A stretch of DNA of 64,000 nt from Corynebacterium sp. CNJ-954 (GTDB lineage: Bacteria; Actinomycetota; Actinomycetes; Mycobacteriales; Mycobacteriaceae), in the NCBI RefSeq assembly GCF_001942345.1, contig NZ_MKKI01000042.1, positions 62,001-126,000 of the forward strand, in the 5' to 3' direction. How positions within the stretch are numbered: the first letter of the stretch is position 1; each line of letters opens with the position of its first letter. The notes beneath the pieces were generated by a model. It was not told the origin of the DNA. It was given only the letters and a program-made list of their open reading frames with translations, and searched no databases. Of this stretch, positions 32,117 to 41,206 are shown in pieces. The translations under genes and the position numbers were made by a program.

Positions 32117-32186
32117 GGCGTCGATCTTATCGCGTCGCCGCCTGTGGACCTCAGTTGGTGCGCCGCCAGTTGGTACGCTGACGGGC
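32117..32186. promoter_or_regulatory. Divergent promoter region lspA / lipoprotein with 15-bp-period direct repeat
   Basis: The 70 bp between the two GTG starts contains TAAGAT for lspA on the minus strand and TACGCT (32174-32179) for the lipoprotein on the plus strand. CAGTTGGTGCGC (32152-32163) and CAGTTGGTACGC (32167-32178) are direct repeats with one mismatch, 15 bases apart, overlapping the plus-strand -10. It may be an activator or repressor site or a chance duplication. Confidence 0.4.
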
Positions 32187-33122
32187 GTGCGCACTCAACG
32201 ACGCGTGTCCCTGCGACGGGCACTTCTGCCGACCCTGCTGACGACCCTGCTGACCGGGTCGGTCCTTACCGCGTGTTCCTCCGATGACGACGCCTCGCCC
32301 GAAGCCCCCGTCGACGCCCCGGTATCCGGGGTGTCGGTGACCGTCGACGACACCGGCGACGCGCCGAGGGAGCCGTTGGTCTGGTTCAGCGACGCCGGGG
32401 AAAAGGAGACCGTCTTCCGTGCGACGCAGGGCTGGGGCCAGGCCACCGAGGGTGACGGCAGTGACGAGGGCGAGGACGACCTGCCCTATGACGACGTCAC
32501 CATGGAGGTCCCCCTCACCTCGTCGAGCTCGACCGACGGGAATGAGCTGGAGGCCACCGTGGTGGCGGGACGCCCCACGGGGGACAACACCGACGGAAAC
32601 GACGATCTGGCCACGGCTGAAGGGTTCACCATGAACCAGAAGTACAACCAGGACGGGCGGGTGACGTCCCGTGGATTCTCCGCCCCGGAAGGCGCCTCGG
32701 ACGCAGCGCGGTCCAATGTGGAGCGGTCCTTCACCCAGATGACCGACATTCCGGTCGTCTTTCCCGCCGACGACCTCGGTACCGGCGCACGATGGACCGT
32801 GACCGGACAGGTCGACGACCCGATGCTCGGTGTCTCGATGCGACAGGGCGTCACCTACACCCTGTTGTCACGGGAAGGCTCGCGCATCGAACTGGATGTC
32901 GACGTCGAACGCACCCCCTCAGTCCAGAGGATGTCGGGTTCCGACCTGACCGTCACCGATTCCAGCAGTGAATCCAACGGAAACATCACCGTCGACCTGC
33001 GACGCCCGGTGCCGGTGTCGGGCATGATCGAGACCACGACCAGCGTGACCTACGGTGAGACCGACTCCCCGGTCACCGTCGTGCAGACCTCGCGCACGAG
33101 GTCAAGCTGGGAACCTGCTTAA
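32187..33122 (+). CDS. Lipoprotein of unknown function
   Basis: The 311-residue protein begins VRTQRRVSLRRALLPTLLTT and has lipobox LTAC, so it is a lipoprotein with lipidated cysteine near residue 28. An acidic linker follows, then a beta-rich body (VTMEVPLTSSSST, ARWTVTGQVDDPMLGVSMRQ, GNITVDLRRPVPVSGMIETT). Two beta-domains of similar layout are possible. Similar lipoproteins lie next to lspA in corynebacteria. It ends overlapping the next, convergent, lipoprotein gene by four bases. Confidence 0.75.
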   Translation: MRTQRRVSLRRALLPTLLTTLLTGSVLTACSSDDDASPEAPVDAPVSGVSVTVDDTGDAPREPLVWFSDAGEKETVFRATQGWGQATEGDGSDEGEDDLPYDDVTMEVPLTSSSSTDGNELEATVVAGRPTGDNTDGNDDLATAEGFTMNQKYNQDGRVTSRGFSAPEGASDAARSNVERSFTQMTDIPVVFPADDLGTGARWTVTGQVDDPMLGVSMRQGVTYTLLSREGSRIELDVDVERTPSVQRMSGSDLTVTDSSSESNGNITVDLRRPVPVSGMIETTTSVTYGETDSPVTVVQTSRTRSSWEPA

Positions 33123-33700
33123 GCCGCAGGGGCAGCAGGTGCGTCGCCCTCCGGAGCCGGTGCATCGCCCGCCGGTGCCGGGGCGTCCTCGAGGAACGGT
33201 GCGCATGTGTCGGGGACCTGGTCCGGAGCCACGTTGCTGACCAGGGTGCAGGCCCATTCCTGAGACAGCTTCCACTGGCCGTTGTCGTTGACAAACTTCA
33301 CGCCGTCCATCCTCACCGGTTCTGCGTCCGGCTGAATGAGATTCATGGTCGCGGTGACCTCCTGCGGGGTGACCCCCGGCAGGATAGGATCAACAACCTC
33401 AAACGTTGCACCGGACTCCTGCTGTGACTGAATCATCACATCGAAGAGCTCGACTGCCTGCTCCCCGTTCTCGACGGTGTCCGCCTTCTCCTCGGCGGCC
33501 ACGTCCGGGGCCACTGCACGGTCGAGGATCTCGCCGAGCTCCTGGGCCGTAGGCAGCGGGGTCTGCTCGGTCGTCTGCTCAGCGGTGGTTTCTGCGGCAG
33601 TGTTGTCGTCGGCATCGTCTGAGGAACAGGCGGTCGCGGACAGGCCGGCGGTGAGGACGACGGCTGCGGCGATGGCGCGGGTTCGCTTCAATGATCTCAC
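33119..33700 (-). CDS. Lipoprotein, Mtb12-like low-molecular-weight antigen family
   Basis: The 193-residue protein has a basic start, a hydrophobic core and lipobox ATAC near residue 25. The mature part begins with a Thr/Glu/Gln linker and the block LPTAQELGEILDRAVAPDV, EEKADTVENG, ending WACTLVSNVAPDQVP and DTCAP, which matches the Mtb12-type antigen domain of actinobacteria. The tail is a repeated Pro-Ala-Gly-Asp segment (DAPAPAGDAPAPEGDAPA). Function unknown; it will be surface exposed. Confidence 0.8.
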   Translation of the reverse strand: MRSLKRTRAIAAAVVLTAGLSATACSSDDADDNTAAETTAEQTTEQTPLPTAQELGEILDRAVAPDVAAEEKADTVENGEQAVELFDVMIQSQQESGATFEVVDPILPGVTPQEVTATMNLIQPDAEPVRMDGVKFVNDNGQWKLSQEWACTLVSNVAPDQVPDTCAPFLEDAPAPAGDAPAPEGDAPAAPAA

Positions 33701-33780
33701 GGTGACGAGGCTCCTTTTGCGTGTAGATGTACAGCGGATGACGAGAGTCTACCGTCGAACAGGCGGTAGCCTTGAAATCC

Positions 33781-34671
33781 GTGACTGACACGACTGCTGA
33801 TACGCCCACCGTGCTCGCCACGGGCGGCACGATCTCCTGCACTTCAGACGCCCTCGGTGACCTGGTGCCCACCCGGGGCATCCGTACTCTCCTCGACGAC
33901 GCCGGCGTCCCCTTGTCGTCCGTGACGGCGCGGGACGTCCTGCGGCTCGATTCGTCGACGATGGGGCTCGCTGACCTCGACGCGCTTCTCGCTGAGATCC
34001 ACGCAGCCCGAGAATACGGGCCCGTTGTCGTCACCCACGGCACCGACTCCATGGAGGAAACCGCCATGGCCGTCGACCGGCTCATCGGAGGCAGGGTCGT
34101 CCTCACGGGCGCCCAGCGGCCAGCGGACGACCCTTCTCCCGACGGACCACGTAATCTCCGCGACGCCGTGGCAGCGACCTCGCGCTCTGACGCCCCGAGC
34201 GTGGTTTTCGGCGGACGGAGGACCCCCGCCTACGGTGTCCGGAAGATCCACACCACTGCAGATGTGGCTTTCAATGCCCCTCCGATCCCCCGTCCTGCGG
34301 CCCTGGCTTCGGCACCGGTCCCGTTGGACGGTCTTCGGGTTGACGTCGTCGCAGCGTACCAGGGTGCCGACCCTGCCGCGGTCGGGTCGGCGCTGAGGGC
34401 AGGGGCCGACGGTATCGTCATCGCCGCTTTCGGTTCCGGAAATGTCGGTGTCCTGGCCGACGGGGTCGCCGATGCCCTGGCAGACGGGATCCCTGTGGTG
34501 GTGGCGAGCCGGGTCCCGGCGGGCGGAGTGCAGCTGGTCTACGGCGGCGCGGGTGGTGGACGCAGCCTCGCCAGGGCAGGGATCCGGTCCGCCGGTGAGC
34601 TCACCCCGCCACAGGCGCGGATGGAGCTCCTGTGCGAACTCGCGGTCAAACGCGCACAGCTACGCCACTAG
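33781..34671 (+). CDS. ansA: L-asparaginase
   Basis: The 296-residue protein has both active-site threonine blocks of bacterial asparaginases: LATGGTISCTSDALG (nucleophile Thr) and VVVTHGTDSMEETAMAVDRL. The next conserved strand is VVLTGAQRPADDPSPDGPRN and near the end IVIAAFGSGNVG. It hydrolyses asparagine to aspartate and ammonia; no signal peptide, so cytosolic. A -10-like TAGCCT (33767-33772) lies eight bases before the GTG. It ends in a four-base convergent overlap with dinB. Confidence 0.92.
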   Translation: MTDTTADTPTVLATGGTISCTSDALGDLVPTRGIRTLLDDAGVPLSSVTARDVLRLDSSTMGLADLDALLAEIHAAREYGPVVVTHGTDSMEETAMAVDRLIGGRVVLTGAQRPADDPSPDGPRNLRDAVAATSRSDAPSVVFGGRRTPAYGVRKIHTTADVAFNAPPIPRPAALASAPVPLDGLRVDVVAAYQGADPAAVGSALRAGADGIVIAAFGSGNVGVLADGVADALADGIPVVVASRVPAGGVQLVYGGAGGGRSLARAGIRSAGELTPPQARMELLCELAVKRAQLRH

Positions 34672-36023
34672 CGGAGACTGTCCAGCGGATCGGCGGGACG
34701 GAGAGCCGGGTCATCGACTGCCAATGACCTCGCCTTTCCAGGACCCGTCGACCGGGTCTCGAACCGTATGCTCACCACTCCTGCACCAGTTCCCTGTACC
34801 CAACCGTGCCCGAACTCCGCGTGGTGCACATCCACGGTCGGCCGCCAGGACGTCGGCTGCATGTCGTGGTCCTCGTCCTGCTGGCCCGTCGTCTCATCCG
34901 CCACATCGTTGATCTCTGGCGCAGTAGTGACCTCTGCTTCCAGGTCGGCCACGCCTGATTCAGGGAAAAGGACTGCCTGGCGTTCCTCGGTGAGACCGGA
35001 GAGGCTCACACCCACCAGACGTACCGCACCGGAGACTTCGGGGCGTGGGACAACCGAGCGTGCTGCCGCGATGATTTCGTCCACGTCATCTGTGGGTGTG
35101 ATCAGGGTCGTGGACCGGGTGTGGGCCTTGAAGTCCGCGGTCCGGGTCTTCACCGTCACCGTCCTCGCCGCGCGTCCGTCACCGAGCAGACGGTCCCGTG
35201 CCGCGGTAGCCGCACGTACCAGGACCGGGTCGACGTCCGCGGTCGTCGTCGCGTCTGTCTCGAGTGTGCGCTCCGCAGACACCTGTTTGGCGCGGGCGCG
35301 GGGGGCGACAGGTCGTGAATCCTGCCCGCGGGCGTATCCCTGAACCTGCAGCCCCACCGAGCCGAGCAACCCTTTGACGTCGACATCGTCCATGTCGGTG
35401 AAGTCACCGATCGTCGTGACACCGACTTCTGCCAGCTTGTTCTGTGCGACCGGTCCGATGCCCCACAACTCACCGACCGGACGGGTCGCAAAAACCTCCG
35501 CTCTCCGTTCGACGCCCACGACTGTCACACCATGGGGCTTGGCGAGGTCAGACGCCATCTTGGCATCTAGCTTCGTCGACGCCACGCCGATGGAACACGG
35601 CAGTCCGACCTCATCATCCACCCGTGCCTGCAGCTCCCGCGCCCAGCCCTCAACCTCCTGGGGGCTGCGTCCCGCCAAGGATTCGGGCTCGACGAAACCT
35701 TCGTCGACACTCAGCTGCTCGACGGTGTCGCCTTCCCTTCCCAGCAACTCGAAGACCTGTGCGGAGACAGCGGAGTACACCGCGAACCGTGGTGTCACGA
35801 CGACAGCTTTGCCACGACACAACCGGACTGCCTGCTGCATGGGCATGGCGGACCTGGCTCCGTACACACGGGATTCGTATGAGGCACCTGCGACAACACC
35901 GCGTCCTGAAGCACCACCGACCAGGACCGGACGACCCGCCAGCGTTGGCCTCGTCAACTGTTCGACCGAGGCGAAGAACGCGTCCATGTCGAGGTGGACC
36001 ACCCACCGCTGCCTGGTGTTCAT
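34668..36023 (-). CDS. dinB: DNA polymerase IV (Y family)
   Basis: The 451-residue protein has the catalytic aspartates in VVHLDMDAFFASVEQ and QLSVDEGFVE (typical is SVDEAF or SIDEAF), followed by a thumb with hairpin ELWGIGPVAQNKLAEVGVTT and the little finger. An acidic linker (near residues 355-385) leads to an extra C-terminal domain containing HHAEFGHGWVQGTGAGVVSI and ADPLDSL, as in other actinobacterial DinB. It makes error-prone synthesis past lesions. The gene starts 35 bases after the HNH gene that has a LexA-type box, so it may be read from that promoter. Confidence 0.95.
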   Translation of the reverse strand: MNTRQRWVVHLDMDAFFASVEQLTRPTLAGRPVLVGGASGRGVVAGASYESRVYGARSAMPMQQAVRLCRGKAVVVTPRFAVYSAVSAQVFELLGREGDTVEQLSVDEGFVEPESLAGRSPQEVEGWARELQARVDDEVGLPCSIGVASTKLDAKMASDLAKPHGVTVVGVERRAEVFATRPVGELWGIGPVAQNKLAEVGVTTIGDFTDMDDVDVKGLLGSVGLQVQGYARGQDSRPVAPRARAKQVSAERTLETDATTTADVDPVLVRAATAARDRLLGDGRAARTVTVKTRTADFKAHTRSTTLITPTDDVDEIIAAARSVVPRPEVSGAVRLVGVSLSGLTEERQAVLFPESGVADLEAEVTTAPEINDVADETTGQQDEDHDMQPTSWRPTVDVHHAEFGHGWVQGTGAGVVSIRFETRSTGPGKARSLAVDDPALRPADPLDSLR

Positions 36024-36058
36024 GCCACCGATTCTAGGCAGTACGTTCCCTGGTGCCC

Positions 36059-37399
36059 TCAAAAAGGCACCAGCTCTTCCACCTCTGCCTCCGCTACGGC
36101 GTCTTCAATGTCGGCGAGCCACCGCAACCTCGCCGCATTATGGCTCGCCAGGGTCCGCACCTTACGGTGCAGCCGCGAGTCGAAATCGAGGACAGCATCT
36201 GCCAAAGGTCCTGTCGGCGTCGAGACGTAGACATGACCGTCCTCCACGCTGGTCCACCAGTCCGAGCCGTCCGGATTGAGGGTGACGTCGTACAGCCCCC
36301 GGGTCTTGAGACTGTGGCACCCGGGACACAGGGAGTGCATCGCCCACGTCGCTGTCTTTCCGCCCGGAGAGACGCCCTCGGTATCGCCGTCTCCGCCAGT
36401 CCACCGGGTGACGTGGTCGAGTTGGGCTGTGGCGGCAGGGCTGTCGCATCCCGGGAACCTGCAGGTGCCGTCTCTGCCCGCGTCGGTCGCGCGCTGATGC
36501 TCGGACGGAGAATAGCTGGCGACCTCACTGTGGCCGACGATGCACAGGTCGGTGACCCGCGCCATCCACCGCTCAGTGGCGACCTCGTGCAGCCAGGTGC
36601 TCTCCAGGTGCATCCGACCGTTGTCGAGATCCCGGTAACAGTTCAGCGTGACAGAGACGTCACCCGCCCTGCCGTGCACCAGGTCAAGCAGGGCGCGGGA
36701 CCTGCTACATGTCCGGGAGGCGGCAACCGCGTCGATGATGCGGATCATGCCTAACCCCTCGTCTGTCGGAACAGTGACATGGAAGGTCGTCGCCGCATCT
36801 CCGCGGGTATCCACCGTGAAGTCGAGCTGATGCTGCGGCGGTGGCGGTTCACCCCGGCCTTCCGGGTCAAGAGGACGTGCCGACGGCTGGATTTCGGCAA
36901 CGACCTGCTGCGCTAGTCGACGCAGCGTGACTACCCCCGGCACGGCTTGACGAGGCGTGACGGGGGTCACCAGAGCCACAACGCCCCGCTCGACCTCGTC
37001 GAGGTGCTCGTCATCCACTGCCGCAACCGAGTCAGCGAGTGTCCGAAGGTGGTCGAAGGAGAAAGCACCACCCTGCAGATGTCGCCCCAACACTCTCATC
37101 CGGGTGATCATCGTGCCGATGTCACAGTAGGCCAGCGCCTTCCCCTTGGAGACCCCGAGCCCCACGGACAGGTTCCTGACATGGCGCGACACTTCGCTGG
37201 ACGGTGACGGTGCCGCGTCACGCGCTATGTCGAGCTCAAGTCGGTTGATCTCCCTCTTCGCGCTGTACATGGGCTCCTGGACACTCACCGCCCAGCACGG
37301 CTCATCAAGGTTCTCCTCGACATATTCGACATCACAGTCGAAGCACAGCTCCTCGTAATCACGTTCGATAACGCTGAGATCCGCCCTGCCCTGCACCAT
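36059..37399 (-). CDS. DUF222/13E12-type HNH endonuclease-like protein
   Basis: The 446-residue protein has a helical amino half like DUF222 (13E12 repeat) proteins: SRHVRNLSVGLGVSKGKALA, then a C-terminal HNH region, CRFPGCDSPAATAQLDHVTR, WAMHSLCPGCHSLKTRGLYD, with two CxxC/CxxxC zinc pairs and the His-Asp pair. The start at 37397-37399 has GAGGGGA upstream. In M. tuberculosis 13E12 proteins are induced by DNA damage through LexA, and here a LexA-type box lies 50 bases upstream. The natural substrate is unknown. Confidence 0.88.
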   Translation of the reverse strand: MVQGRADLSVIERDYEELCFDCDVEYVEENLDEPCWAVSVQEPMYSAKREINRLELDIARDAAPSPSSEVSRHVRNLSVGLGVSKGKALAYCDIGTMITRMRVLGRHLQGGAFSFDHLRTLADSVAAVDDEHLDEVERGVVALVTPVTPRQAVPGVVTLRRLAQQVVAEIQPSARPLDPEGRGEPPPPQHQLDFTVDTRGDAATTFHVTVPTDEGLGMIRIIDAVAASRTCSRSRALLDLVHGRAGDVSVTLNCYRDLDNGRMHLESTWLHEVATERWMARVTDLCIVGHSEVASYSPSEHQRATDAGRDGTCRFPGCDSPAATAQLDHVTRWTGGDGDTEGVSPGGKTATWAMHSLCPGCHSLKTRGLYDVTLNPDGSDWWTSVEDGHVYVSTPTGPLADAVLDFDSRLHRKVRTLASHNAARLRWLADIEDAVAEAEVEELVPF

Positions 37400-37448
37400 G
37401 ATCTTCCCCTCATCATCCTGGACACCACCCTCACTACCTTTTACGGTA

Positions 37449-37464
37449 CCGAACTTATGTTCGA
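37449..37464 (-). promoter_or_regulatory. LexA (SOS) box upstream of HNH-dinB
   Basis: On the minus strand the sequence is TCGAAC-ATAA-GTTCGG. It differs from the actinobacterial SOS consensus TCGAAC-N4-GTTCGA only in the last base. It lies 50 bases upstream of the HNH start, a usual operator distance, and the gene family downstream is known to be LexA-controlled in mycobacteria. Confidence 0.8.
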
Positions 37465-37482
37465 TTATCAAGAAGGGAAGAA

Positions 37483-37506
37483 CCCCGGACGGATTCCCGT
37501 CCGGGG
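37483..37506 (-). terminator. Rho-independent terminator of ileS
   Basis: CCCCGGACGG (37483-37492), loop ATTC, and CCGTCCGGGG (37497-37506) form a perfect 10-bp stem. On the minus strand TTCTTCCCTTCTT follows. It lies 12 bases after the ileS stop. The hairpin also separates ileS from the HNH promoter. Confidence 0.85.
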
Positions 37507-37518
37507 TGTGGGGTGGGG

Positions 37519-40500
37519 TTACACCTTCACGAGGTCAGCAGACACACCGTCGCCCACGTCATGAGACAGAGACTCTCCGACGACAACCGACACCGACGTC
37601 GCCAAGACCTCACCGGCGATCGTCTCGGTGTGCTCATCAGCCCAGGCCTTCTTCTCCTCCGGCACAGACAGGGTCAGCGTAATGCGGTCCGAGACGTCGA
37701 AACCGGACGCCTTCCGAGCGTCCTGAACGCCACGGACCCGGTCCGCTGCCCATCCCTCCGCCTCGAGCTCCGGCGTCACGGTGGTGTCAAGGACGACGAG
37801 ACCGTCCCCACCCGGGATCTCGGCGGTGTTCTCCGGGTCAACCGCCACGAGTTTGCGGCTGAACTCACCGTCGATCAGCTCGATGCCGTCAGCCGTGACG
37901 GTCCCGTCGTCTGCGACAGTGTAGTTGCCCGTCTTGACGGCCTTGATCACCTTCTGGACGTCCTTGCCCAGACGCGGGCCGGCAGCACGGGCATTGACCA
38001 CCACGTCAAAGCGTCCCACGGACGAAACATCATCGGTCAGCCTCACAGACTTGACGTTCACCTCGTCACGGATGATCGACGCAAAGTCTTCCAGTGCGCC
38101 CGACTCCGGCAGCGCCACTGTGAGCCCCGGCAACGGTAGACGGTTGCGCAGCTTATGGGACTTACGCAACGACGACGTCGCCGAGCACACGCCCCGCACG
38201 GCGTCCATCGAGGCCACCAACGCCTCGTCCGCGGGAAGATCATCCGCCGACGGCCAGTCGGTGAGATGCACCGAACGTTCACCGGTCAGGCCCCGCCAGA
38301 TGACCTCCGTGGTCATCGGCAGCAACGGAGCCGCAATGCGACACAGCGTCTCCAGTACCGTGTACAGGGTGTTGAACGCTTCCGGGTGCCCGTTCTCGCC
38401 GGAGTCCCCCGCCCAGAAGCGGTCGCGGGACCGCCTGACATACCAGTTGGTCAACACGTCACAGAACTGGCGGATCTCATCCGTGGCGGAGGCGATGTCC
38501 GTCGCGTCCAACGCACCGGTGACCGCCGACACGGTGTCGTGGAGCTTCGCGAGGATGTACCGGTCGAGCACGTTCGTCGAAGTGGTATCCCACTGCGCCG
38601 GGGTGTGGGCGTACAGCCGCAGGAAGGAATAGGCGTTCCACATCGGCAGCATCGCCTGGCGGACACCTTCACGGATCCCCTGTTCCGTCACGATGAGGTT
38701 ACCGCCACGCAGGATCGGCGAACTCATAAGGAACCACCGCATCGCATCCGAGCCGTCCCGGTCGAAGACCTCGTTGACGTCGGGGTAGTTACCCTTCGAC
38801 TTCGACATCTTCAATCCGTCGTCGCCCAGCACAATGCCGTGCGACACCACCTTGGTGAACGCAGGGCGGTCGAACAACGCGGTGGACAACACGTGCAGCA
38901 GGTAGAACCAGCCACGGGTCTGCCCGATGTACTCCACGATGAAGTCCGCCGGGGAATGGGTGTCGAACCACTCCTTGTTCTCGAACGGGTAGTGCACCTG
39001 CGCGAAAGGCATCGAGCCCGAGTCGAACCACACGTCCAGGACGTCAGGGACGCGACGCATCGTTGACTGTCCTGTGGGATCGTCAGGGTTCGGCCGGGTC
39101 AGCTCGTCGATGTAGGGACGGTGCAGCGACTCAGGACGCACCCCGAAATCCGCCTCCAGCTCATCGAGCGAGCCGTACACGTCGATGCGCGGGTACTGGT
39201 CGTTGTCGGACACCCACACCGGGATCGGCGACCCCCAGTACCGTGAGCGGGAGATGTTCCAGTCGCGCGCTCCCTCGAGCCACTTGCCAAACTGGCCATC
39301 CCGGATGTGCTCCGGGATCCACTCGATCTGCTCGTGGTTCAGCTCCACCATCCTGTCCCGGAACGTGGAGACGGACACGAACCAGCTGGGCAGCGCCATA
39401 TAGATCAGCGGCTCGCCGGAACGCCAGGAGTGCGGGTAGGAGTGCTCGATGGTCTGGTGGCGCACCACCCGTCCCGCGGCCTTGAGGTCACGGATGATGT
39501 CCTTGTTCGCGTCGAAGACCAGCTGTCCCTCGTAGTCAGGCACGAGGGAGGTGAACTTGCCGTCCATGTCCACCGGCACGACGGTGTCGATCCCTGCTGC
39601 ATTGCAGGTGATCATGTCATCCTCACCGAAGGCGGGGGCCTGGTGGACGATACCGGTACCGTCCTCGGTGGTGACGTAGTCCGCGGCCAGGATGCGGAAC
39701 GGTCGCTTCTCCCCCAGCCCGGCACGGTCGGCGAAGTAACCGAAGATCGGCTCATAGGTCAGTCCGACCAACTGCTCGCCGGTGAACTCGGCCACCACCG
39801 CCGCTGCCTCGCCCAGCTCACTGCCGTAGGCGGTCATCAGGTCCCTGGCGAGCAGGACGGTGCGTCCGGCGACTGCCTCAGCACCGTCATCAGCGACCTC
39901 GACCAGCACATAGATGACAGACGGGTTGACCGCCAGGGCGAGGTTCGACGGCAACGTCCAGGGTGTCGTCGTCCACGCCAGCGCCGACGCCTCGGCAAGC
40001 TCCGGGTGCGCAGCCAGCGTCTCCACCGCCGCGGTACCTGGATGCGCTCCGGTGACCGGGAACGTGACTGTCAGGGTGGGGTCCTGACGCATCTTGTAGG
40101 AGTCGTCCAGGCGGGTCTCCTGGTTGGACAACGGCGTGTGCTCAGCCCACGAGTAGGGCAGCACCCGGAAACCCTGGTAGATCAGACCCTTGTCGTACAG
40201 GTTCTTGAAGGCCCAGATCACCGACTCCATGTACGACAGGTCCATGGTCTTGTACCCGTTGTCGAAGTCCACCCACCGGGCCTGGCGGGTGACGTAGTCC
40301 TTCCACTCGTCGGTGTAGCGCAGCACCGACTTCGCGCAGTACTCGTTGAAAGACGCCAGCCCCATCTTCTCGATGTCACCCTTGTCGGTGATGCCGAGCT
40401 GCTTCTCCGCCTCCAGCTCCGCGGGAAGGCCGTGGGTGTCCCAGCCGAAGACACGCGGGACACGGTAACCGCGCATGGTCTTGTAACGCGGGACGATGTC

Positions 40501-40725
40501 CTTGACGTAGCCGGTCAACAGGTGCCCGTAGTGCGGGAGACCATTGGCGAACGGCGGGCCGTCGTAGAAGATGTACTCCGGCGCGCCCTCGCGGTTGTCG
40601 AGGGACGCCTGGAAGGTGTCGTCCTGCTTCCAGTAGTCGAGGACGGAGCGTTCCATCGTCGGGAACGAACTGGTGCCGTTCGACATGTCGGTGTGCGGGT
40701 ACGCTCCGCCGGCGGGGGTGGTCAT
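37519..40725 (-). CDS. ileS: Isoleucyl-tRNA synthetase
   Basis: IleS (1068 residues) charges tRNA-Ile. Class I motifs are visible: [21 protein letters not shown] (HIGH-type GLPHYGH), [17 protein letters not shown], and [14 protein letters not shown] (KMSKS). The CP1 editing domain contains [14 protein letters not shown]. Length and HGLPAELE motif fit the eukaryote-like IleRS type, which is often less sensitive to mupirocin; that last point is inference. It is preceded by a T-box leader. ATG 40723-40725 has GAGGAG (40732-40737). Confidence 0.97.
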   Translation of the reverse strand: MTTPAGGAYPHTDMSNGTSSFPTMERSVLDYWKQDDTFQASLDNREGAPEYIFYDGPPFANGLPHYGHLLTGYVKDIVPRYKTMRGYRVPRVFGWDTHGLPAELEAEKQLGITDKGDIEKMGLASFNEYCAKSVLRYTDEWKDYVTRQARWVDFDNGYKTMDLSYMESVIWAFKNLYDKGLIYQGFRVLPYSWAEHTPLSNQETRLDDSYKMRQDPTLTVTFPVTGAHPGTAAVETLAAHPELAEASALAWTTTPWTLPSNLALAVNPSVIYVLVEVADDGAEAVAGRTVLLARDLMTAYGSELGEAAAVVAEFTGEQLVGLTYEPIFGYFADRAGLGEKRPFRILAADYVTTEDGTGIVHQAPAFGEDDMITCNAAGIDTVVPVDMDGKFTSLVPDYEGQLVFDANKDIIRDLKAAGRVVRHQTIEHSYPHSWRSGEPLIYMALPSWFVSVSTFRDRMVELNHEQIEWIPEHIRDGQFGKWLEGARDWNISRSRYWGSPIPVWVSDNDQYPRIDVYGSLDELEADFGVRPESLHRPYIDELTRPNPDDPTGQSTMRRVPDVLDVWFDSGSMPFAQVHYPFENKEWFDTHSPADFIVEYIGQTRGWFYLLHVLSTALFDRPAFTKVVSHGIVLGDDGLKMSKSKGNYPDVNEVFDRDGSDAMRWFLMSSPILRGGNLIVTEQGIREGVRQAMLPMWNAYSFLRLYAHTPAQWDTTSTNVLDRYILAKLHDTVSAVTGALDATDIASATDEIRQFCDVLTNWYVRRSRDRFWAGDSGENGHPEAFNTLYTVLETLCRIAAPLLPMTTEVIWRGLTGERSVHLTDWPSADDLPADEALVASMDAVRGVCSATSSLRKSHKLRNRLPLPGLTVALPESGALEDFASIIRDEVNVKSVRLTDDVSSVGRFDVVVNARAAGPRLGKDVQKVIKAVKTGNYTVADDGTVTADGIELIDGEFSRKLVAVDPENTAEIPGGDGLVVLDTTVTPELEAEGWAADRVRGVQDARKASGFDVSDRITLTLSVPEEKKAWADEHTETIAGEVLATSVSVVVGESLSHDVGDGVSADLVKV

Positions 40726-40738
40726 CGCGGACTCCTCG

Positions 40739-40950
40739 TAAGGTCGTGTGCTTTCTCACGGTCCGCGGGGACGTCGCCTGTGCCGGCAACGCGGTACCAC
40801 CCCGCTTGGGCTCCCCGGCGACACCGCCGTGCCGGGAAATCCCGCTTGTTCCTACGGCTGTGACGTGCCGCGACCACGTCCGGTTCTACTCGGCCCGCCC
40901 AGTCCGGGGCACGCCTTTCTTCCGGATCGCTCCCCGGTGATGGCCGGATC
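40739..40950 (-). promoter_or_regulatory. T-box riboswitch of ileS (actinobacterial translational class)
   Basis: On the minus strand, GTGGTACCGCG (40790-40800) is the T-box core that pairs with uncharged tRNA 3' ends. Upstream the leader reads CCATCACCGGGGAGCG; the ATC triplet at 40939-40941 is the likely Ile specifier, with short stem I. A conserved block GAGTAGAACCGGACG follows. Near the start, CGCGGAC (40761-40767 on minus) can pair with GTCCGCG (40726-40732), abutting the ribosome site GAGGAG at 40732-40737. This fits the actinobacterial ileS T-boxes that control translation by hiding the ribosome site: uncharged tRNA-Ile would free it. Confidence 0.85.
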
Positions 40951-40960
40951 ACAGCGATTG

Positions 40961-40985
40961 AAAAACCCCGCACGGCGGTGCGGGG
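40961..40985 (-). terminator. Rho-independent terminator upstream of the ileS leader
   Basis: CCCCGCAC (40966-40973) and GTGCGGGG (40978-40985) form a perfect 8-bp stem with a four-base loop. On the minus strand five T follow (40961-40965). It ends the transcript of the small membrane protein, so ileS needs its own promoter between here and the T-box. Confidence 0.9.
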
Positions 40986-41009
40986 CCGGTCAGACATGAA
41001 GTATACGCC

Positions 41010-41167
41010 TCATCGTCTTCGGTGGAGAAACAGGTCGACGACGAAGAGACGATCCCTACGGCCGCCACTCCGATGCAGATCCACGCCCACAACGCCGACC
41101 CCACATAGAGGGCGACGAGTAGGGCGAGGAACCCCAGGAGGGACATCAAGAGAGACAGTGCGAGCAT
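41010..41167 (-). CDS. Small two-helix membrane protein, frame shifted near 41046
   Basis: The reading begins MLALSLLMSLLGFLALLVAL (41165-41167 ATG) and has a second hydrophobic stretch ALWAWICIGVAAVGIV. The current frame then runs SSSSTCFSTEDDE and through the terminator, which is unlikely. If one base is missing at about 41045-41048, the next frame gives FVVDLFLHRRR and stops at 41010, a normal end for such small actinobacterial proteins and before the terminator. Function unknown. Confidence 0.55.
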
Positions 41168-41206
41168 CGTTACCGCCGTCCGCCGTCCACGCCGTTGACC
41201 GGAGAA

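Noticed and set aside
39307..40863. 518-codon open frame opposite ileS
   Set aside because: IleS motifs occupy the other strand throughout; the frame also runs into the T-box leader. It is an antisense shadow.
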